Below are positions 1 to 11,128 of a DNA stretch of 64,000 nt, one piece after another (within the stretch, counting starts at the first letter, position 1; every line of letters begins with the position of its first letter). This DNA comes from Mytilus californianus (Eukaryota > Mollusca > Bivalvia > Mytilida > Mytilidae): the NCBI RefSeq assembly GCF_021869535.1, contig NW_026262593.1, positions 54,859,318-54,923,317 on the forward strand. The letters run 5' to 3'. The notes under the pieces were generated by a model. The model ran no database searches, was not told where the DNA came from, and saw nothing but the letters and a program-made list of their open reading frames with translations. Both the position numbers and the translations under genes were made by a program.

Positions 1-155
1 GGTATTGTTTTATGATTTTTTGATAAACCCATGTGGCCATGTTGTCTTTTGCATTCACTGCATATGGCTTCTTCACATTTTGAACACCAAACAGAGGCAG
101 ATTTTGTTATGTTATCTGTCATACAGATATCGCATATCGGTACTGATGACGCCAT
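1..155 (-). CDS. B-box/TRIM-like protein, N-terminus only (runs off the left edge)
   Basis: The first 51 codons of a RING-less B-box protein are visible; the rest lies outside the window. The start is the ATG at 155-153, reading MASSVPICDIC. All eight B-box1 zinc ligands are present (C8, C11, C24, C27, C32, C35, H39, H48), with the same spacing as in the two complete relatives here. The reading frame is open to the edge, so the gene may be intact, but this cannot be decided from the window. The sequence is closest to the member at 48785-50473 (both carry TDNITKSASVW). A 3' splice site lies just upstream of the ATG, suggesting a non-coding first exon. As in the TRIM family, the B-boxes would bind zinc and help assemble oligomers; substrates and partners are unknown. 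Confidence 0.85.
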   Translation of the reverse strand, partial: MASSVPICDICMTDNITKSASVWCSKCEEAICSECKRQHGHMGLSKNHKTI

Positions 156-700
156 ATAAAACTGAAAAACAAAAGATACTTTAGTTTACTTTTTCAGAAT
201 TTTTGTTTTTATTACGAAAAACCACATAATAAAAAGTTCAGTCCAAGGAAATATACGCTGCGTTCCGAATCTTGATTTGAAAATAAAAATTGTCCTTATG
301 ATCCGGAATTGATTATTTGTTTATTCACAAATACTAGTAGTATGATTTGAAGAGAAGCGATTATCTTTCTTAACTGTACACTAACGTTTACATTCCTTAT
401 AGATTGCAGACAACTTTGAAATGACAATGTAAAAATAAAACTAGATACCTCGATACCTGGATCGGTCAGCTGGCAAGAAAATGCAACATGCGCAATGTTT
501 AATCTTATTTCCAAACATTTGTGGGATGTATTGTTTTATGGTCCTTGTCGCTTATTTTATTAAATAATCTTAACGAGTAGTGGAATAAACCATTAGTTTC
601 TTTGTTAAAATTACCATTAAAAAAAGATTGCCCCGAAAAAAAAAACAATTTTCTTGGATAAAAAGCTTCATATCTACCGAATGCAAGGTAAACAGAAATA
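156..700. other. Upstream flank shared with other family members (probable 5' UTR intron)
   Basis: This stretch has no gene. It aligns by eye with 27097-27620 and 50474-51030, each lying directly upstream of another family member: all share CATAATAAAAAGTTCA, then a TTCCGAATC(A/T)TGATTTGAAAATA block and a tract ending in TTCACAAATA or similar. The shared flank shows that gene copies were duplicated together with upstream DNA. It is probably intronic. Confidence 0.6.
162..164 (-). promoter_or_regulatory. 3' splice acceptor just upstream of the start codon
   Basis: On the minus strand a T-rich tract (CTTTTGTTTTT) ends in CAG six bases before the ATG. The same arrangement is found at the other family members, so I read it as the end of an intron in the 5' untranslated region. 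Confidence 0.6.
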
Positions 701-703
701 TAT

Positions 704-823
704 AGACAATAATAGTGTATTGACTTGACATATCAATGATATAAGGATGAGGCTTAGAAACGGGGAAATGCGAGGCTCTGCCTTATATCGTTGTTATGTC
801 AAATCAATACACTATTATTGTCT
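704..823. repeat. 120-bp foldback element (MITE-like)
   Basis: Two arms of about 43 bases (704-746 and 781-823) are reverse complements with about three mismatches, starting AGACAATAATAGTGTATTGA at both outer ends. The loop is about 34 bases. It lies inside DNA (about 700-1285) that is missing from the otherwise homologous flank at 27600-27650, so it came in with, or as part of, an insertion. No coding capacity. Confidence 0.8.
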
Positions 824-2500
824 TTATACTGCAATCTAGAAAACATAATTCTCAATTGTTGTTTATTGTGTTATTGTGTTTATATAATTTAAATATTGGG
901 AAAAATTCACCTTAAAAAAGGCCTCATATCTGGCGGAGTAATATTATAATACAATAAAATGTGAGCAATTGAAACCAATCCGATGGTGAACGAAATATCA
1001 ACAATAAGCATAAAACGTAATGATTTACAGGCTTTAAACAAAATATATTAACAAGTGAAATATGATTTTCCCAAAATTGTAAAAGAAATAAGTTTGAGTC
1101 GTTTAACGCTTCGTTGTTTACATTGGAAACAAAGACAGGTTGAAGAGGTCATCATGAATAATTTAATATAGTTCCGGCAGCTACTATTTAAATATCCATG
1201 AGGAAAAGTGATATCGGGTCAGTAACTGTACATGACATAGAAATATACAGTCAACGCATTTTGCCTGCTCAAATAGAACGAGTGCAGTATACATCAGAAA
1301 ACCCGGGCTTTACCTATTGCCCGGCAGAGTTAAATAGGGTGGTCAGAGGGGAGTATGATGTATTTGTGTCATGTTACTTCGGATAATCTAAACCAATCAA
1401 TCCAATATTTACAGTAAAATGATATGTTTTGATCTTGTTATATATTGTGGGAATGTTGAGAGAAATGGAATAAAACCAGCCGTAAAATTCACCTTTCTAT
1501 ATAATTGTTGATATTTATAAAAAAGTGGGAATACAAATTTTAGATTTTAAATCTGAAAATTCTGTTAACAGAACGATTCATGCATCTTACAAGCAGTTAT
1601 CGCTACATCTTTACATGCTAAAATCCACTGCTTGTTAACTTATATTATTCCATCAATTTGTAATTCAAGTAATAAGATGTTTCACCATGTAACTGCTAAA
1701 TATTCTATTTTATTTCAAAGTTAAACGTCAACCATTAACATAATACTTATTAAAACTTACACACGGATCAAGGATGAACGATTACTAACAACTGATAGCG
1801 AAAGTTTGCACTTGAATTTAATCCAGGTCGGCTACAGTCAGATCGACATAAAAAGGTGAGAGAAAAAAACAAATCAAAATTTTATACCTGTTTTATCTGC
1901 ACAAAAAAAAAAAACTCGGGTTATCTATGATTGATAACAAAAAGATTAAATAGCTCGTATCATCTATAAATATATCAATTTACGTATAACACTTAATATT
2001 CAGTGTATAGTGATATATCATGAAATTTGTGAAGAACGCGAGTGTTGACAGAATTAGGAACCAGGTTGCAATATTTAGTACTTTTCATGGAATATTTAAA
2101 CATAAAAAAATCAATAAACTATAAAAAAAAAAAAAGAAAATATCACTAAAAGATTATAGCATGTATAGTCTTGTTTACAGATCAGATGAAGTTTCCACCA
2201 CTTAAATACGGTAATTCTTGTCGTTAGTGATTTCTATATGTTCTGTGACTAGCAATATTATATGCACGTACAGAATATCTGTTAAAAAAATCAGAGACAA
2301 AATCAACTCGTTCATACTTTTTCATAAAAATAAGTTGCTAAAGTACATTAGGTAAAAGTTTTGATCAGATAATGAATAATAATCAGCAATTTTATACCTA
2401 GTGTTTCTACAATAATTCAGCAGCATCTGATTGTTTCATTATTTCTGTTTAATGCTACATTCAGCACTACTGGCTATTTCAGGTTTTTTGGTTGAGGAAT
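824..2500. other. Gene-free upstream flank with a conserved block at about 1285-1510
   Basis: No gene is supported. Bases 1285-1510 match 27640-27840 closely (shared CATGTTACTTCGGA, GTTATATATTGT, CCAGCCGTAAAATTCACC), making this the best conserved non-coding block between the two gene flanks. It is a candidate for the promoter or first exon, but no TATA box or donor site can be assigned with confidence. The remainder is AT-rich. Confidence 0.5.
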
Positions 2501-2650
2501 ACAGAGTAGAGCGTCCGTAGAGAAGAAGCAACACACCAATTCAGATTTGAATCGAACGCACCTGTCATGTGAGGGTTTTGAAATGCGGATCTCAGTGTTG
2601 ACATGCTATTGATACAGTAGTTGAACTACCTAGACAATTTATCAATTTCT
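2500..2650 (-). repeat. Decayed tRNA-derived SINE
   Basis: Read on the minus strand, this resembles the tRNA-like head of a bivalve SINE I know from memory, with the stretch around TAGTTCAACTACTGTATCA and a degraded B-box promoter near GGATCTCA/TTTTGAAA. A second copy lies at the corresponding place in the next block (13550-13690), so the insertion predates the block duplication. Identification is from memory, not from a search. Confidence 0.5.
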
Positions 2651-3940
2651 TGTTATACTATTAACCATCACCTTTTATAAAACAAATATTAAAGACTAGA
2701 AAAACAACAGTCAAATATCTATGAGATAATGAAGGCCAAGGGAAAAAGATGTAACAATCTGTTGTAACACAAGTTTACATCAGAGCAATCAATGAAAAAC
2801 GTCAATGATGAAAATTTTCATTATCTAGAACAAAAAATGTCTATCTTTTTCAAATTGTTTAAAGAAACGTGACACTTTTGAGAAATAGATCATTGTGATA
2901 CTGTTGATCATGTTAATGATATTCTTAAACTGTAGCTAGAATCTAGAAATGGTTTATTTTAACATCTGAAAAAGTTTCATATACATCGCTCTAAATGAGG
3001 ATTTTTGTGAAGTGTTGGTATCCGATAAAAAGAACGGAGATTTCTCTGGTCTTTTAGTTAAAATATAGAAAGATGGAGGATTTGTGACTATCTGAAATAA
3101 CCTATTTTGTGAATGATTTAGAAATACGCTAAAATGTGTGATATGTGTGATAAACAGCTTAAAAAATCAGTGCAACAAGAAATTAAAGTATGTTCCTTAT
3201 AAATAATAATAGGGAAGATAATTAAACATAAATGCAGATTTATTTCAAATTACATAATAGCACAATCAAGAAAAATGTTTGTGGTATTGAAATAACAGTT
3301 ATTTAATATGGCTAACGAACTGTACAAACAACTAAAGACTTTCTCACATTGAGGAAGACTTTTTATTCGCTTCGACTCACCTATTTTCCCACTGTTTTTC
3401 GTTATCAGATTCAATTAATAAAACAAAAAAGTACAAACCACACAATTATTAACCACAAATATAAATACATAGACATATAAGTTATTAATTTCATTAATAT
3501 CATTTAGTCTATTGTGGAGAGTTGTCTCATAAGGTCAAAATATTTATCTACAGATTAGAAATAAACTAGTTTTAGCTTTGTGAAAGACTTGTCGACTACA
3601 GCGACTTGAAACTGCTATGAGTATAGAAATGAGTATACGTCATATATTGTCTGTTTTAGAAATGCGACACCCATTGGAGTACCTCATTTAGGCTATTTCA
3701 GAGACACGGGTTGTTGATATATTATTATTTGTAACATGTCTACCCCGGGCTGGCACCTTTGCTACAGATTATCAGTCCCTGGATATAAAGTCCACCACTT
3801 GTCAGTGTTTCCATTGAAGTACGAACAAATGATTCATTTTGTCTGGAACCTTCTATATCCTACGATTGATTAACTCACTTAGAGAAAGTTATCTTTACAT
3901 AATGTAAGGTGTTTCAATCAGGTCTGTTCGGTTATAATGT
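2650..3940. other. Gene-free AT-rich flank
   Basis: No gene seen. Bases 2650-2750 continue to align with 13690-13780 of the neighbouring block. A short scrap of a retroelement tail (GTGGAGAGTTGTCTCAT) is visible near 3514. Confidence 0.4.
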
Positions 3941-3949
3941 TCTGATGTA

Positions 3950-4740
3950 TATCATAAATACAGCTACCCAAAAGCTTAGTCACGAGCGAACCTGGTGACG
4001 ATTATTCCAGAAATACGTGATTTTTAGGACAGAAATAATGAGTTTTTGGTGTTTCTACCACTAAGTAGGTACTAATCCTGTCACATTATCAATTTTCAAG
4101 GTTACCATTCAATAAACCGCCAGTGATCCGGTGTTAATTTGAATAATACATTTAGATTGAATTTTGTAAATTTCCATTTAATTTAATCATAATTTTAATT
4201 AGCAGAAACTAAGGTTGTAATGTTCTCAGTCAAAGTTTACATATAATGGTTATTTAAATTTCATTACTCGATTTTTGGTTATTCGCATTTCAAAATATAA
4301 AAGTTTTAATTTTGTTGAATGAAAGCTGACAGTATTGGAGTAAAATATTTTAGCTAGGTCGAAGCATTTTAAACTAAAATATTTGGAAAACATAGTATTT
4401 ATTAGTAATGTGCAAGTCAAAGTGGCATAAACCAGTGTGTCTTTTGGATTCGTCCATCAAAACTATATTAACGTATGATTTTGAAACATGCAAGATGTAT
4501 TCGTACCTATCTATTATCCGCGGAAAAGAATTTGCAAACTATATCAACTAATATGTTATATTGTCTATAATTTAGGCGACGACAGTAATCCACTAATGCT
4601 AAAATATTGGAAATCGACCAAGAATAGACATATCATGGTTAAATATTGCGTGTTTTGATAAATGTCAGTTCTTGAATACCATATGCATCTTTGTTTTTCA
4701 TATTGCTGATTTATAGTTAGTTAATTCCTGTTTTAACTAC
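3950..4740. repeat. Diverged copy of the segment at 43590-44015 and 39150-39220
   Basis: Bases 3970-4380 align with 43600-44000 (shared GAACCTG, GTTATTCCAG-like, CCAGT(G/A)ATCCGGTGT, TTAGCAGAAACTA, GAAAGCTGACA, TTTTAGCTAG). Bases 4575-4625 resemble 39170-39220 (GTAATCCACTAATGC compared with GTAGTCCACGGATGC). This is another trace of block duplication; no coding content. Confidence 0.55.
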
Positions 4741-4744
4741 GAAT

Positions 4745-6020
4745 ATCCAACAACACTTCGTTATCATTGATAACCAGCTTATCGAGTATTTTTTTAATTC
4801 TAGGAATTAAAACCACATCTAGTAAAGTCATGCATGTTATGTCTTATACATTCTTAATTTTGCTTTTAAGAAATATGCATATGTTCTTAACATGTGTGCA
4901 TGAGAACATTTTCTCAGTAGGGCATTGTAATTTTGGTATTTCTTTTTTCCTCTTTATAAATTAGATCCTTACTGTGTAAATATGACGTCGCTTTCTTTTT
5001 GTTACATTTTGTAACACATATGGTTTTTTTTTCAAGACAAATATTTTACTTACAGTTACAAATCTATTCTAATTGATATCCCCCCCCTCCCCCCCCCCAA
5101 AAAAAAAAAACAAAATTCTATTTCGGAATTATTGATATCATATATATATTGAACATACTGAACGAACAGTTTGACATTAACATGATTAATTTCTTCTCAT
5201 ATTTTTCCAGACAAAAGGTCAAAATTTTACAAAGCTTAATTACAGACAGATGTTATCATGATTTAAAAAAATTTACACATGTTACGTGATGAATTACAAA
5301 AAAGATATTTCTTAAAAGGATTTGTTTTTGGATCTCAACAGCGAATATCCAAAACAGGAAATTCAAAGTCATGAGCTTGGAAACGAAATATGTTGTGTGC
5401 GGACGAAATGTTTATCAATTGACTAGCTCTTCTACTTTATCCAAACTTTGTTGAGCCTAAATTAATTTATATTTGTTTAATTAGTTGTTTCCTACATGAA
5501 AGTAATGACATTGTTAAAAGACTGAAATTTAAATTATGAATGTCAAAGCAAAGCAAATTTTCAACTTTTCAGGATGAGATACTATAACTTTTTCTTTAAG
5601 AGAAACGTAAAGCATGTTAAAGAAAAAGGTATGACAACAAGAACATGTATAATAATAATTATTGTAAGTCATATTGAATTAATTATAATAGAAACGTTTG
5701 AAAATAAATCGAAACACATTTAATAGATAATAGTAAATCATTTGATCAGTGATAACTTCCCACTTACATAGGTGTTAATTTCACCGCAAACATGTAGTCT
5801 GATGAGTAGAACAAATTGGAAATACAAGATACGACAGGACATTGACAAACAAAATTCAGTGACACACTGAGAAGGGCTTTTTGAATGTATAAAATATGTT
5901 GTAAAAGGCATATGAAAACAGATAACGTTTACCATAAAACGTAAAGATTATTGTTTTGTCAATTCTGCTCTCTTTTAAATCGGTTCCATAAGATCTCAAT
6001 GAACTACAATTTAAACTATG
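4745..6020. other. Gene-free AT-rich flank with a C/A homopolymer run
   Basis: Nothing coding. A C-rich then A-rich run lies at 5081-5111. Short open frames here have no family resemblance and are taken as chance. Confidence 0.4.
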
Positions 6021-6024
6021 TTAC

Positions 6025-6675
6025 ATGGTTATGTTTGTATACGAGGCATTGTCAAGATACATAACACACAAGAAGGAAGTATTTTTCGAGCTTGTAATGT
6101 GTTGCTCTACGTTTCTGTAGCCCATTTTTGTTGGTCAAAAGTATTAAAGATTTCTTCCCATCGTTTTCTAATACCACTACTTGATGACATTTCTCGCAAA
6201 TTTCCAATATATTTCCCCAACGCATTTTAGGTTATATCCTTTTTGCATGTTGTATAATCGTATTCCTGGCAGAAAAATTTCCTACTAACTTCTCCATTCA
6301 TATTAGCTGCGTACACTGCGTACACTGCATCAAGCTGGTGTGTGGTATAACAATATTTGTCATGAAACACGGAACAATAAATGGAGTTCTTGAATGTTTT
6401 AACACAGTTGATAAGGTATTACAAGAATGATCAAATAACTGAATGATCTGTTTGACGAGATTGACGACTAATTAATGACTTGAATAAGTTTTACCGCCAT
6501 ATTTAGCACTTGGTGATATAGACCTTTGTACTTTTGACGAGTTAACATCTACAATATCAATCTATTTCTCATGAAACATTAATGTTGTAGAAACTTTGTC
6601 TTTATATATCCCTGCTACATCATAACATTGATCCTCAAGCTGTATAGATTTAATAAGCTCGGGAAATTATAGTCT
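6025..6675 (-). pseudogene. B-box family relic, C-terminal propeller half only
   Basis: The minus strand aligns through the last roughly 210 codons of the family: recognisable pieces correspond to the region around residues 360-400 (CYDVAV-like, then NSSKVQRSI), the NTLST blade, and the C-terminal DGLQKP-to-stop segment. Multiple frameshifts and stops break it, and the B-box and coiled-coil parts are absent. It is more diverged than the other pseudogenes, so it is probably the oldest relic here. It lies 1.3 kb downstream of the intact gene at 8021-9709. Confidence 0.75.
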
Positions 6676-6829
6676 ACAATCATAAGTAATTGAAATAAAC
6701 GTTCTATAGATTTCAATCGTCGAAGGACTTTTCTTGATTTACATTCATCAAAAACGCTCAAAGCTAAACATTTCAAAAATAATAGATAGGTACAGGATTT
6801 GACTGACAGATTCGTTTCTCTAATTCTTA

Positions 6830-7230
6830 GATCTTGTTTTACTGATTATGTTTCCTTCTTAGATTGTATGTCTATCATCTACATTTTATTTTAAATAAAA
6901 TGCAAAAATGATTAAATAACAGTCAATTAAGGGCAATAACTCCTATTAGTAGTCGACTTACATTTGCTGTTGAGTTAACTGATTTTTATATATTTGGTGT
7001 TACGGATCTTTTTGCTGTTTACTATTTGTCTGTAGCTACAGTTTTGCACCAAAATTAGCTATTATCATCATTAAAGGGTTAAAACTCATATATGGTTCAT
7101 CTGACAGTTTTGGCCTTTTTCTGCATAAAGATCTTGTTTCATTGACCATTTTAACTGTTTATAGTTTCTATCGTTCTACATTAGCTTTTGCCGTCAACAC
7201 ACACATGACTAAATAATATCATTAAATGCA
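6830..7230. repeat. Two or more decayed units of a roughly 160-bp tandem repeat
   Basis: The phrases AAGGGCAATAACTCCTAT, GTCGACTTA, and TGCTGTTTACTATTTGTCTGT match the repeat array at 34400-35470. I recognise the family from memory as a widespread bivalve tandem repeat. Units are heavily diverged. Confidence 0.5.
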
Positions 7231-7419
7231 AAAACATATGCAAGGATATAAATGACAACACCGGCTATGCTGACCTCTATTGTTGACTTGTCTTGCTGAA
7301 CGTTTTTTTCTGTTAGAATTTCTCTCAAACTACATGTTTAAAGATAATCAGGAAGATAGACAAAACCATCAGAACAATATTATGAATTGCCAGTAGGTAC
7401 TTGAATCGATTACACATTT

Positions 7420-7565
7420 TGCCATGTGGGGTTGTTTTAAGCTGACTAGACGGTAAATGTTTTGCTCAGTGTTTAAGGCAGTATGGTGACCTATAATTAC
7501 TAACATCCGTTTTTTTACTCTGTTGGCTACTTGTGTCATAGGCAATCAAACCACATATCCATATT
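7420..7565 (+). repeat. Decayed retroelement 3' tail
   Basis: The order of pieces (GCTGACTAGACGGTA, TTGCTCAGTGTT, GGTGACCTATAATT, a degenerate TGTCATAGGCAATCAAACCACAT) matches a common mussel retroelement tail known to me from memory; other copies lie at 16500-16605, 18640-18755, 35800-35930 and 54990-55100. No coding capacity remains. Confidence 0.6.
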
Positions 7566-7569
7566 TTAT

Positions 7570-8020
7570 ATAAGATTTTTGTCAAATTCAAAGGTTAACG
7601 TCGTGGACGACGGACGTAGTGATGACAAAAGCTCACATTGTCCCTTGTTTGGCGACAAAGGGGTTTAACAGAATTTTATGGAAGAAAGGTAACATTGTGC
7701 CCGTTTTCTCCTTTTGTACTGTTTTTCATGAATAAGATAATTACTAGTAAATGCCAAATTTTATTTTGAAATATATAAAACAAATGAAACATTACAAATA
7801 AAGAGTTTCTAATTTCAACAAAAGTTCAGCATAGGGTTATTTTCAATGTTATTCACAGATAGTTGTTCTGTTTCATTAGTCTGTTATTTACAAAGTTATT
7901 TCACTTAATAACTGGAAAAAATACTTCAACCAGAACAAGATTATTACAAGGAAAGTGTTAAGCGAGGACTGACAATGTGACAATGTAATACAATACAAGC
8001 GGTATGAACAAATCATTATT
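7570..8020. other. 3' flank of the intact gene, shared with the pseudogene at 36653
   Basis: Bases 7680-7800 align with 36310-36430 downstream of the pseudogene at 36653-38298 (shared CATGAATAAGATAATTA). The duplicated block therefore includes 3' flanking DNA. The only putative regulatory element visible is a polyadenylation signal (next entry). Confidence 0.5.
7760..7765 (-). terminator. Candidate polyadenylation signal AATAAA
   Basis: AATAAA on the minus strand lies about 255 bases after the stop codon of the gene at 8021-9709. The spacing is plausible for a 3' UTR, but such hexamers are frequent in AT-rich DNA. Confidence 0.35.
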
Positions 8021-9709
8021 TCAGTTTGCTACTTTATATTGCAAGCATTTTCCGGATCGATTACACACTAAGAGAATGTTGGTTTTACGATTGTAGTGTA
8101 ATGCTATAGGTTTCTGCAGTCCATCTTTCTCTGTCAAGAGAACTCTGGATTTCTCACCATCTCTTCCTACCACCATTAACTGATTACTACCCAAGCAAGC
8201 TATGAATATATTTCCAGACGCATCGTTAATTATTCCAGTCGGATCAGCTGATTTCTGACAGTCAAATTTCCAACAAATTTCTCCATTCAATTCAGTCGAG
8301 TAGACAGCATCACTAGTGAATGTTGTATAATAAAGTTTGTCATTCAACACGGAACAATGAAAGGAGTAATCGGCTGTTGACAAAGTAGACAAGGTTTTAC
8401 CAGAAAGATCAAAGAACTGAATGGTCTTGTTCCAGAGACTGACGACAAATTGTTCACCTGTATTAATAATACCGTAGCAGTTGTCTTTCATAGGTAAAGT
8501 CCTTTGCACTTTTGATAAGTTTATATCTACAATAATAACTTTTCTCTCATAAGTTAATGTTGTAGCAACTGTGTCTTTATCTATTACTGCAACATCAAAA
8601 CATTTTTCTACAACTGGTACGGTTTTGATTAGCCCGCCTTTTTGATTCATGATAACAAGTCTTTTGTTTAACTGTTGGCTATCGGCCAACACGATTCTTC
8701 CGTCGTCGAACATATCGATACCGGTTATAAGTATATTCCTAGATTCTCCATCGGGTGTCTGAAAGGAGCAAATATTTGTTAATTTGATTGTATCTATAGT
8801 GTAAGAAATGGGAACGAGCATCTGTCCCTGTTTCTCTTTCTTTAGAAGAATTTTTTGTGAGGACAAAAACTTCACTTCTAACTCCCCTAGTTCTTTGACG
8901 TCTTTCTCAAACATCATAAATATCGGCGAAAATTTAATGTGAATATCAACATTATCCATAGTCTGATCGGTTTGAAAAGACATCCAATCTTTTTCTTTCT
9001 TTTCTATTTTTGTATTCAATTCATGTATACCCAGGAAAGCTTGGAATTCGGAAGCGTGTTGTTTGATCTGTTTTAAATCTCTTACTATTTGATCGACATT
9101 TGTACGCATTTCTGAGATCGTTTTGATAAAACTATCAATACGTTTTCGTTGTTCTTTCTCTTCATTGTCCAATTTATCCAAAAGATCCAATTGAAGTTTA
9201 TCTAAATGTTTAATTATTGCCTTTCGGACATTTTGTACTTCGGAAATGATTCTTTTTTTCTGAAATTCAATTCTTGCCTTATTATCTTGTTTATCCTTTA
9301 TCAGATTGCAGATTAGTTCACTAATGTCTTTCGCCCTATCTTCTAAATCTTCAAATGCAGCAGATGATTTCACACCTTCCACGACTTCCGTTAATGGCTT
9401 CAATGTTTTACAGGTGTAATGTTTCTGAGACACACAGGACACACAGCATGGCTCGTTGTGAATTAAGCAGTAAAAGTCTAATTCCCTATTGTGAACTTTA
9501 CACTCCTGTGTAATGTCAGCAACAGAACTAGGAAGTTTTCGGTAATCTTCTATAGGTATTGGTTGATGGTTCTTTGTTAATTTCATTCGGCTATGTTGTT
9601 GTTCACAATCTTTACAAATGGCTTCTTCACATTCTGCACACCAAACAGAGGCAGGTTTTGTCGTATCATCTGTCATACAAATATCGCATATTGGTACGGA
9701 TGTCGCCAT
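8021..9709 (-). CDS. RING-less B-box / coiled-coil / NHL-like propeller protein (TRIM-like), intact
   Basis: A single uninterrupted exon encodes 562 residues. B-box1 occupies residues 8-48 with ligands C8, C11, C24, C27, C32, C35, H39, H48. B-box2 occupies 70-100 (C70, H73, C81, H84, C89, C92, H97, C100). A coiled coil spans about 115-220. Six propeller-like blades follow from about 325 to the end, with repeated motifs such as ITGIDMFDDGRIVLAD (328-343) and the DASGNIF/DGEKSRVL pairs. There is no RING: the first zinc ligand is residue 8. By family analogy it would oligomerise through B-boxes and coiled coil and bind a protein or RNA partner through the propeller; without a RING, E3 ligase activity would need a partner. 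No signal peptide or membrane segment, so probably cytosolic. The ATG at 9709 is chosen because a splice acceptor lies just upstream. It is likely transcribed, since relatives nearby are riddled with stops while this frame is clean. Confidence 0.92.
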   Translation of the reverse strand: MATSVPICDICMTDDTTKPASVWCAECEEAICKDCEQQHSRMKLTKNHQPIPIEDYRKLPSSVADITQECKVHNRELDFYCLIHNEPCCVSCVSQKHYTCKTLKPLTEVVEGVKSSAAFEDLEDRAKDISELICNLIKDKQDNKARIEFQKKRIISEVQNVRKAIIKHLDKLQLDLLDKLDNEEKEQRKRIDSFIKTISEMRTNVDQIVRDLKQIKQHASEFQAFLGIHELNTKIEKKEKDWMSFQTDQTMDNVDIHIKFSPIFMMFEKDVKELGELEVKFLSSQKILLKKEKQGQMLVPISYTIDTIKLTNICSFQTPDGESRNILITGIDMFDDGRIVLADSQQLNKRLVIMNQKGGLIKTVPVVEKCFDVAVIDKDTVATTLTYERKVIIVDINLSKVQRTLPMKDNCYGIINTGEQFVVSLWNKTIQFFDLSGKTLSTLSTADYSFHCSVLNDKLYYTTFTSDAVYSTELNGEICWKFDCQKSADPTGIINDASGNIFIACLGSNQLMVVGRDGEKSRVLLTEKDGLQKPIALHYNRKTNILLVCNRSGKCLQYKVAN

Positions 9710-9715
9710 TTTTTA

Positions 9716-9718
9716 CTG
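9716..9718 (-). promoter_or_regulatory. 3' splice acceptor upstream of the ATG
   Basis: The minus strand reads a run of T followed by CAG, six bases before the ATG of the intact gene. It matches the arrangement at the other family members and fixes the translation start. Confidence 0.65.
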
Positions 9719-11128
9719 AAAAAAAAATCATTAGATTTATTTGAATGTCATATGTTTTAATTAAGATAACATTTGATGATACATTATTAAATGTTAAGTC
9801 CAGGCAAAGTAAACCATGCTGTTGAAATTGCAAATGCATTTAGGTACGGCAATTGGTCCGAATGGTTTAAATGTTATTATTTAAGCAGAAACATCGCAGT
9901 TATGAATATATTTTATGTAACCGTAATCACCAAATAAATAAGAAAATAACTTGTTTTGAGTTTCTACTATTTATCGCTATTTTGGTAATTAAAAAGTGCC
10001 TTACTCTGTAAATCGGGTAGCAAAAACTCTATAGTGTTTACATTCAGCTTACTAACAAATATGATTAGTAGATGACTGAAAATTTTTATGAAAATATATT
10101 TTTTTGTAAAACTAAAAGTACCTAGGAGCACATCTCGCTCACCTCAAAGAAAATGGAATGTTGACATCTATTTTCACCTATTTCAAGATCAAGTTAATTT
10201 CAGGATACACATAATTCATTTTTATTTAATTAGCTTTTGGGGGGTTGTTTCAAATAAAATCAAAACAATGTAGAGGTAGATCAAATCCTCGTGAATTTAT
10301 TCACACGACTTTGTTTTTTTTTAAATAGGTAGATTGGGCAACAGGAAACAACACTTGTTTGTCTTTTTTATATTAATATTATTAACACAAATTAATTAAC
10401 CGAAACCAAAGCGTAGGTACACGCCACCTTAAGCTTCTGCCTATCTATAATACTAAAATAACTAGCCTAAGGTTCAATTTGTTAGCCGGCATGACGTTCA
10501 AACAACGAATCAAAGAATTCAACTGTATATATAAATAATCGGGTGAAACACAATAACGGGGACATTTACAATTGGTCTTTGTTATGTAAGCTCTACAGCT
10601 AACTTAAATACATTTGGATGCCAGTTGTCTGTTTTTGATATTTGGCATGACATGTTTTAACCTCATTCAAAATTTTGAGATTCTATCTTGAATAGTTATT
10701 GAACACCAGTGATATTAGTGGTCTAAAAATGGTCATTTTCAGACGTTATGCGGTTGCGCTTCAAACTTAGCATTATTTTTATCTTTAAAATCTTTTTAAC
10801 AGTAAGTGTAATGATCATTTCTCATGATATCAGTTACAGATTATTAAATGACGATTAAAATGATTCCAACATTACAAAAATCTGAGCTAATTTAAAAATA
10901 TAACATGCAGAATTGTAAAAGTGGTGCTTCGTTATACATTTTTTCAATTTATTAAGTGTTGATCATTTATGGCCCTGAAAATAAAACTAATTGCAAGATT
11001 ATTCATTAATATGTTTGTCAACATACTCGCATATTATAATACTAAAATAAAATACAGTTTTTTAATGATATGATTCATACAGAATTTTTGAAATTTTCAA
11101 AGTAGTAAATAATATTTTTCAAAGAAGT
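9719..11128. other. Gene-free upstream flank of the first intact gene
   Basis: No gene. Bases 9750-9850 align with 29610-29720 upstream of the pseudogene at 28440-29583 (ATTTGATGATA(C/G)ATTATTAAAT, then CAGG(C/G)CAAAGTAA), and 10110-10160 with 30005-30050 (a CTAAAAGT(A/T)CCT(A/T)GGAGC block). The piece at 10320-10370 aligns with 28185-28235 and 51140-51190, so it is part of the common duplicated flank. Confidence 0.5.

Noticed and set aside
2500..2650. A functional tRNA gene
   Set aside because: The tRNA-like head is degraded and no cloverleaf can be drawn; it fits a SINE remnant.
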